This document shows, one piece after another, positions 22,372 through 25,830 of a DNA stretch of 25,830 nt. Both the position numbers and the translations under genes were made by a program. Position 1 is the first letter of the stretch, and each line of letters starts with the position of its first letter. The DNA is taken from positions 1 to 25,830 of the forward strand of contig JAKEHF010000023.1 in assembly GCA_022615295.1 (NCBI GenBank), written 5' to 3'. Below the pieces are notes generated by a model. The model was not told where the DNA came from. It made no database searches and saw only the letters and a program-made list of their open reading frames with translations. Source of the stretch: Actinomycetota bacterium. GTDB lineage: Bacteria > Actinomycetota > Acidimicrobiia > Spongiisociales > ZC4RG35.

Positions 22372-22825
22372 CTCAATACCCTCCACGACCCGACAGGGTG
22401 CATCATCAGCTCTCGTACTCGGGATACTCCGTCGGGTATCGGCGGAGCCGACCCAGCGCGGCGAGCGGTCTCATTAACAGCTGTCCGATCCCAGGCTGTT
22501 CCATGGCTTCGGGGAATCGGCGTCGGAGAAGCAAGGCTTGCTGGGAGAGTGGTGGGAAGGCCGGTGCTCTTGCTGACCTGCCCGTCTCTGATGAGACCGT
22601 CGAGGATGACCGCGCAGACGATCAGGTCGGCTTGGGGCCATGGGCCTGGCGGGGTGAAGACGAGATCGACCTCGGCTACCAGTGGCACCATTCGAACTCG
22701 GGGCCGATCGGGTGGGGAGGAAGAGATCCCATCCAGCCTTCCCTCAATTCCAGTGTCCTTTACTGAGCACCACTCTAAGCTAAGCTTCTCTTGCAACCTT
22801 TGCTTAGAAGGATCGGAACCGAAGG
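22372..22825. other. 450-bp gap between response regulator and Fic gene
   Basis: No gene is supported. A minus-strand segment ending near 22400 reads LMRPLAALGRLRRYPTEYPE and looks protein-like, and a different minus frame has WPQADLIVCAVILDGLI; they could be parts of a decayed gene but match nothing recognised. The last 60 bp are AT-richer and hold the presumed Fic promoter. Confidence 0.35.
22777..22787. promoter_or_regulatory. Palindrome in the presumed Fic promoter
   Basis: AAGCT-A-AGCTT is an 11-bp palindrome 38 bp before the Fic ATG. It is followed by TTGCAA (22791-22796) and TTAGAA (22804-22809), which are weak -35/-10 candidates with poor spacing. It could be a regulator site. This rests only on symmetry and position. 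Confidence 0.35.
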
Positions 22826-24094
22826 ATGGCTGAACTCCTCCGCAAAAGATGGGAAGCCCATTTTCAGGGGATGACCCGGAGCGACCGGCAGGGCTGCAAC
22901 TACGACGCCTACCTTCCCGACCCGCTCGCCGACTGGGAGCTGACCCTCCCCGGCGACGTGGCCGCAGACATCGCCGATGCCGATGCCGCCATCCGAAACC
23001 TCAACCAAGCCGGAACCACCCACGTCAGCCTCGAAGGATTGGCACGCTTCCTTCTCAGGGTCGAGTCCGTCGCCTCGTCCAAGATCGAGGGCCTCGACGC
23101 TGGAGCCCGTCGCCTGGTCGAAGCTGAAGCTCTCCTCGCCGAGGGCGGCGAAGCCGCCGACCGAGTCGCCGTCGAGGTCCTCGGCAACATCGCATCCATG
23201 GAGACCGCGATCGCACTGGCAGATGAAGCAGGCGAAATCACCCTCGCCGATCTTCTGGGAGTCCATCAGATCCTCATGGAGCGTTCCCCAACCCCGGAGC
23301 TCGGAGGTGTCATCCGCCAGGAACAGAACTGGATCGGCGGCAGCTCATACAACCCCTGCAGCGCGACATTCATCCCACCACCGGCCGAGTTCGTCAGCGA
23401 CCTCCTCGAAGACCTCACGGTCTACATCAACGGAGACGAGCACCCGGCGCTCGTACAGGCCGCCATCGCCCACGCCCAATTCGAGACCATCCATCCATTC
23501 GCCGACGGAAACGGGCGCACCGGGCGCGCCCTGATCCACATCATCCTCCGCCGACGAGGCGTCGCCCCCGCCTTCGTCCCACCCATCAGCCTGGTCCTCG
23601 CCACCTGGGTCGATGACTACATCTCAGGGTTGACCGCGTTTCGACACCTCCACCCCGTCGACAGCCCCGAGCGATCGACGGCAGCCCACGTCTGGCTCCG
23701 CACCTTCGCCGGCGCCACGCTGCGGGCCTGCAGCGACGCCCAGGCCTACGCCGCTCATATCGACGACCTCGTCGAGCACTGGCGGAGCGCCCTCGGCACC
23801 GTCCGCAAGGGCTCGGCCTTCGATCTCCTCCTCGATGTCCTTCCCGGTGTTCCGCTGCTGACGGTCGAATCAGCCGCCCGCCTTACCGACCGATCCGACG
23901 TCGCCGCCGGCTCCGCGGTCAACCGCCTCGCCGAAGCCGGGATACTCCTCCAGCGCAACATCGGCAGGCAGCGCTACCGGATCTTCGAAGCGCCCGAAGT
24001 GCTCGAGCTCTTCACGTCCCTGGAGCGAGCACTCGCCAGCCCAACCGGAGACACCGCGACTGAGCCACCCGTTCGACCCGTGCCCCGACGCTAA
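22826..24094 (+). CDS. Fic-family AMPylase, class II
   Basis: This 422-residue protein has an N-terminal Fic_N region with the inhibitory-helix motif Ser84-Ser-Lys-Ile-Glu88-Gly, the Fic core with HPFADGNGRTGR (223-234; catalytic His223, metal-binding Asp227, phosphate-binding GNGR), and a C-terminal winged helix (about 330-395: LLTVESAARLTDRSDVAAG, RLAEAGILLQR). Class II Fic enzymes transfer AMP from ATP to hydroxyl side chains and are restrained by Glu88 pointing into the ATP site. All key residues are intact. It converges with the DUF6998-like gene, overlapping by 4 bp, and sits close to a broken integrase, suggesting acquisition on an island. The target protein is unknown. Confidence 0.92.
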   Translation: MAELLRKRWEAHFQGMTRSDRQGCNYDAYLPDPLADWELTLPGDVAADIADADAAIRNLNQAGTTHVSLEGLARFLLRVESVASSKIEGLDAGARRLVEAEALLAEGGEAADRVAVEVLGNIASMETAIALADEAGEITLADLLGVHQILMERSPTPELGGVIRQEQNWIGGSSYNPCSATFIPPPAEFVSDLLEDLTVYINGDEHPALVQAAIAHAQFETIHPFADGNGRTGRALIHIILRRRGVAPAFVPPISLVLATWVDDYISGLTAFRHLHPVDSPERSTAAHVWLRTFAGATLRACSDAQAYAAHIDDLVEHWRSALGTVRKGSAFDLLLDVLPGVPLLTVESAARLTDRSDVAAGSAVNRLAEAGILLQRNIGRQRYRIFEAPEVLELFTSLERALASPTGDTATEPPVRPVPRR

Positions 24095-24573
24095 CCCTCG
24101 CTGGCGGCGGCACGGAGCCGATCCGTGATGTCTTCGGCATCCACGTGGTCGAGCAGGGCACCGCGCATCATTACTACCGAGCCGTTCACATGGCTGCGAT
24201 AGCTGGACTTGGCCCGGACCACATCTACCGGGACAAGAACCGCCCGACGAACCGCGTAGTCGTAGTCACGCAACAGCACGAACGCGGCGAGGTCGAAGTC
24301 CCATGAACGATATGGAGAGGTTGGCAGTTGACCGGCCTTCGAAGGCTCAGAAGTCACCCGCGTTCTCACCTGGACACGCTGACCGTCGGCCAGCACCAGG
24401 TCATGGGACTTCACCGAGAAGTTGTCCACCAAGGCCCCTCCGAGGGCACGCGAACACAGCCATTCTGCGTAGTCACCTGCCGGAGCGTTGGCGGATCGCA
24501 CCACTCCCCGCTCACGCAGTTCCGCGAGGATCTCCGCGTAAGTGGATAGCAACTCGCCGACGGTCCGCCCCAT
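24091..24573 (-). CDS. DUF6998-like protein
   Basis: This 160-residue protein starts MGRTVGELLSTYAEILAELR, then ERGVVRSANAPAGDYAEWL, a middle strand LADGQRVQVRTRV, SPYRSWDFDLAAFVLLRDYD and a C-terminal helix DITDRLRAAA. This arrangement matches, from memory, the DUF6998 family of actinobacterial proteins. The D-x-V...QVRTR strand pair recalls a nuclease-like core (QVKxR in relatives), but this is inference. It overlaps the Fic stop on the other strand; its 5' end abuts the truncated integrase. GAGGAG lies 12 nt and GTAGGAG directly before the ATG, so translation signals are ordinary at best. Confidence 0.7.
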   Translation of the reverse strand: MGRTVGELLSTYAEILAELRERGVVRSANAPAGDYAEWLCSRALGGALVDNFSVKSHDLVLADGQRVQVRTRVTSEPSKAGQLPTSPYRSWDFDLAAFVLLRDYDYAVRRAVLVPVDVVRAKSSYRSHVNGSVVMMRGALLDHVDAEDITDRLRAAASEG

Positions 24574-25610
24574 CTCCTACTCAGGCTCCTCACCCGAACG
24601 AGACACTGCGATCTCAGCGACTCCGCAAGCGCCGCCTACCTCACCGAGCGGTGGCTGCCCGGGAAGAAGATCAACCTGGCGCAGTCAACCTGGGATGGCT
24701 ACCGGCGAAAGATCGACCGGCACATCATCCCCGTGATCGGTCATCTCCGGATACGACGTCTACGAGCCCACCACCTGGAGCCGCTCCCCGACCGGATGCT
24801 CAACCCCACCGACGGCCGCCGCCCGCTCGCACCCAAGACCGTGTTGGAGATCCACTTGATCATCCGCGGCGCCCTCAAGGATGCGGCGAACCGCGGGCTG
24901 GTCAGCCGGAACGTGGCGCTGGTCGCCCACGCTCCCAAGCTGAAGGCGATACCAAAGGTCGAACCCAAGGCGTGGACATCCCAACAATTACAGGCGTTTC
25001 TCCAGGCTGCGGCCGGCCATCGGCTCTTCCCCGGCTTATCGCAGCCACCGGAATGCGCCGAAGCGAACTACTTGGGCTCCGATGGGACGACGTCGTCTTC
25101 GAAAAGAAACGAGTGTCGATCAACCGGGGACTGGTTGAGGTCGCCTACGAGCTCCACGAGTCACGGGGCAAGACCCCCAACTCGATGCGAGCCGTCGACC
25201 TCGATCCCACCACCGTCAAGATGCTGAAGGCATGGCGTGATTGGCAGATGACCGGGCAGGAGGCAGCAGGAGTCGAACCAGACGGTTGGGTGTTCACCAA
25301 CAGCGACGGCGAGCCGGTTCATCCTCATTCGATCTGCCAGACCTTCGAACGGATCGCGGTGCGAGCGGGTGTGCCGAGAATCCGCCTGCACGACATTCGG
25401 CACACTCACGGGACCCTGCTCATCAAAGCCGGCGTACCGGTCAAGGTGGTGTCAGAGAGGTTGGGTCACGCGAACCCAGCGTTCACCGTCGACACCTACC
25501 AACACGTGCTCCCCGGGATGCAAGCCGAAGCCGCCCACACCTTCGAGCAGCTCATCAAAGAGCAACGACCCGGAACCGCCGGTAGAAGGGCCGGTAGAAG
25601 AACTGCCTAA
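24550..25610 (+). pseudogene. Tyrosine-recombinase integrase, 5'-truncated and frameshifted
   Basis: The first frame (open from 24550) gives SAAYLTERWLPGKKINLAQS, TWDGYRRKIDRHIIPVIGHL and a core-binding domain to QQLQAFLQAAAGHRLFPGL. The next frame, from about 25035, gives AATGMRRSELLGLRWDDVV (catalytic Arg), then LHDIRHTHGTLLIKAG (HxxR), LGHANPAFTVDTYQHVLPG (His/Tyr nucleophile) and a stop at 25608. The frames join in CTTCCCCGGCTTATCGCAG (about 25026-25045). No start codon precedes the core-binding domain, so the N-terminal arm-binding domain is missing. It is probably inactive unless the shift is an error. It adjoins a tRNA fragment, the usual att target. Confidence 0.82.
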
Positions 25611-25619
25611 CACGGTAGA

Positions 25620-25650
25620 AGCCCTGGCCGGCAACTCGCTGGCCAGGGCT
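25620..25650. terminator. Strong hairpin after the integrase
   Basis: AGCCCTGGCC (25620-25629) and GGCCAGGGCT (25641-25650) form a perfect 10-bp stem with an 11-nt loop, directly after the integrase and just before the tRNA fragment. There is no long U-run on either side (GTTGG follows), so it could be a weak bidirectional terminator for the integrase and the tRNA. Confidence 0.6.
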
Positions 25651-25652
25651 GT

Positions 25653-25699
25653 TGGTAGCGGGGGCGGGATTTGAACCCGCGACCTTCCGGTTATGAGCC
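25653..25699 (-). tRNA. 3' half of a tRNA with CAT anticodon (probable att site)
   Basis: Read on the minus strand, CTCATAA (anticodon loop, CAT) is followed by CCGGAAGG, the T-arm GCGGG-TTCAAAT-CCCGC, the acceptor 3' strand CCCCGCT, discriminator A and encoded CCA (ending at 25653). The D-arm, 5' acceptor strand and a matching anticodon 5' stem are absent: the sequence before the loop (ATTCGGG) does not pair properly with CCGGA. This is therefore not a working tRNA-Met but a 3'-half copy, the standard footprint of tyrosine-integrase insertion. Confidence 0.8.
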
Positions 25700-25724
25700 C
25701 GAATGCGGAGTATGCTCTCACTAG

Positions 25725-25830
25725 GGGGAACTCGTGAAACGCTGGCTGCTCGGCACTCACCAGGGTTCGGTCGAGGTGGACCACATGCAGGCGTATCTGG
25801 ACGAGTTCACGTTCCGGTTCAACCGGCGCC
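25725..25830 (+). mobile_element. IS1595/ISXO2-like transposase fragment, cut by window end
   Basis: The frame reads VKRWLLGTHQGSVEVDHMQA, then YLDEFTFRFNRR, the conserved C-terminal block of ISXO2-like (IS1595) DDE transposases. A TAG at 25722 lies just upstream in frame, so the N-terminal and catalytic parts are not present here. It begins about 25 bp beyond the tRNA fragment and continues past the window edge. Confidence 0.78.

Noticed and set aside
22335..22796. A 153-codon minus-strand gene between the response regulator and Fic
   Set aside because: It overlaps the response regulator's 3' end, shows no family motif and is Pro/Ser-rich; the protein-like stretches fall in different frames.
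25653..25720. A complete tRNA-Met gene
   Set aside because: AGAGC occurs at a D-arm-like place upstream, but the distance to the anticodon is wrong and neither the 5' acceptor strand nor the anticodon stem pairs.
1..25830. CRISPR arrays or long repeat arrays
   Set aside because: No regularly spaced repeats were seen; the only clear tandem repeat is the two-copy 26-bp unit at 19615-19666.

Overview
The window is GC-rich, gene-dense DNA that looks actinobacterial, perhaps Acidimicrobiia-like; this is an inference from style, not a placement. Supporting signs are the high GC third positions, many GTG starts, several start codons 7-8 nt downstream of a TANNNT -10 hexamer (likely leaderless mRNAs), and a CsoR-copZ-copA cassette whose operator resembles the mycobacterial one.

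Layout. (1) 159-1964: an ArsR-type regulator with a perfect palindrome over its own -10 and start, an AHSA1/SRPBCC protein (ATGA overlap) and an alpha/beta hydrolase. (2) 2237-4991: a copper-export operon, csoR-copZ-copA, with overlapping start/stop codons. (3) 5155-9431: a frameshifted YCII remnant and then a redox-flavoured cluster: a double OsmC-like protein (minus), a divergently transcribed peroxiredoxin whose peroxidatic cysteine codon is an in-frame TGA (6835-6837), almost certainly selenocysteine, and a Rieske [2Fe-2S]-thiamine diphosphate enzyme fusion. (4) 9432-12591: a degraded DHFR-like fragment, a small CC-motif protein, a Crp/Fnr-type regulator and a DUF3179 lipoprotein. (5) 12679-15481, mostly minus strand: DUF427 protein, broken MBL-fold and ABATE genes, a predicted PD-(D/E)XK protein, an SRPBCC protein and a MerT-like membrane protein. 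(6) 15482-17340: a gene graveyard with a LuxR tail, a frameshifted AbiEi-like antitoxin, a transposase tail and a twice-frameshifted GNAT gene. (7) 17362-19580: a minus-strand operon of three membrane proteins (one frameshifted) and an intact DHFR/RibD_C-like protein, preceded by a perfect 26-bp tandem repeat. (8) 19793-22371: a NarL-type sensor kinase and a response regulator that has lost the centre of its receiver domain. (9) 22826-25830: a Fic AMPylase, a DUF6998-like protein, a broken tyrosine integrase, a terminator-like hairpin, a 3'-half tRNA(CAT) fragment (probable att site) and an IS1595-type transposase fragment.

The best candidate for something new is the selenocysteine peroxiredoxin at 6733-7413. 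The two reading-frame halves lie in the same frame on either side of the TGA, and the TGA sits exactly where relatives have the catalytic Cys, forming Sec-Pro-Tyr-Cys. A standard gene caller would cut this gene in two. No sel genes lie in the window, so genome context is needed. Many other broken genes differ by single-base shifts; some of those could be assembly errors, but an indel cannot explain the TGA.
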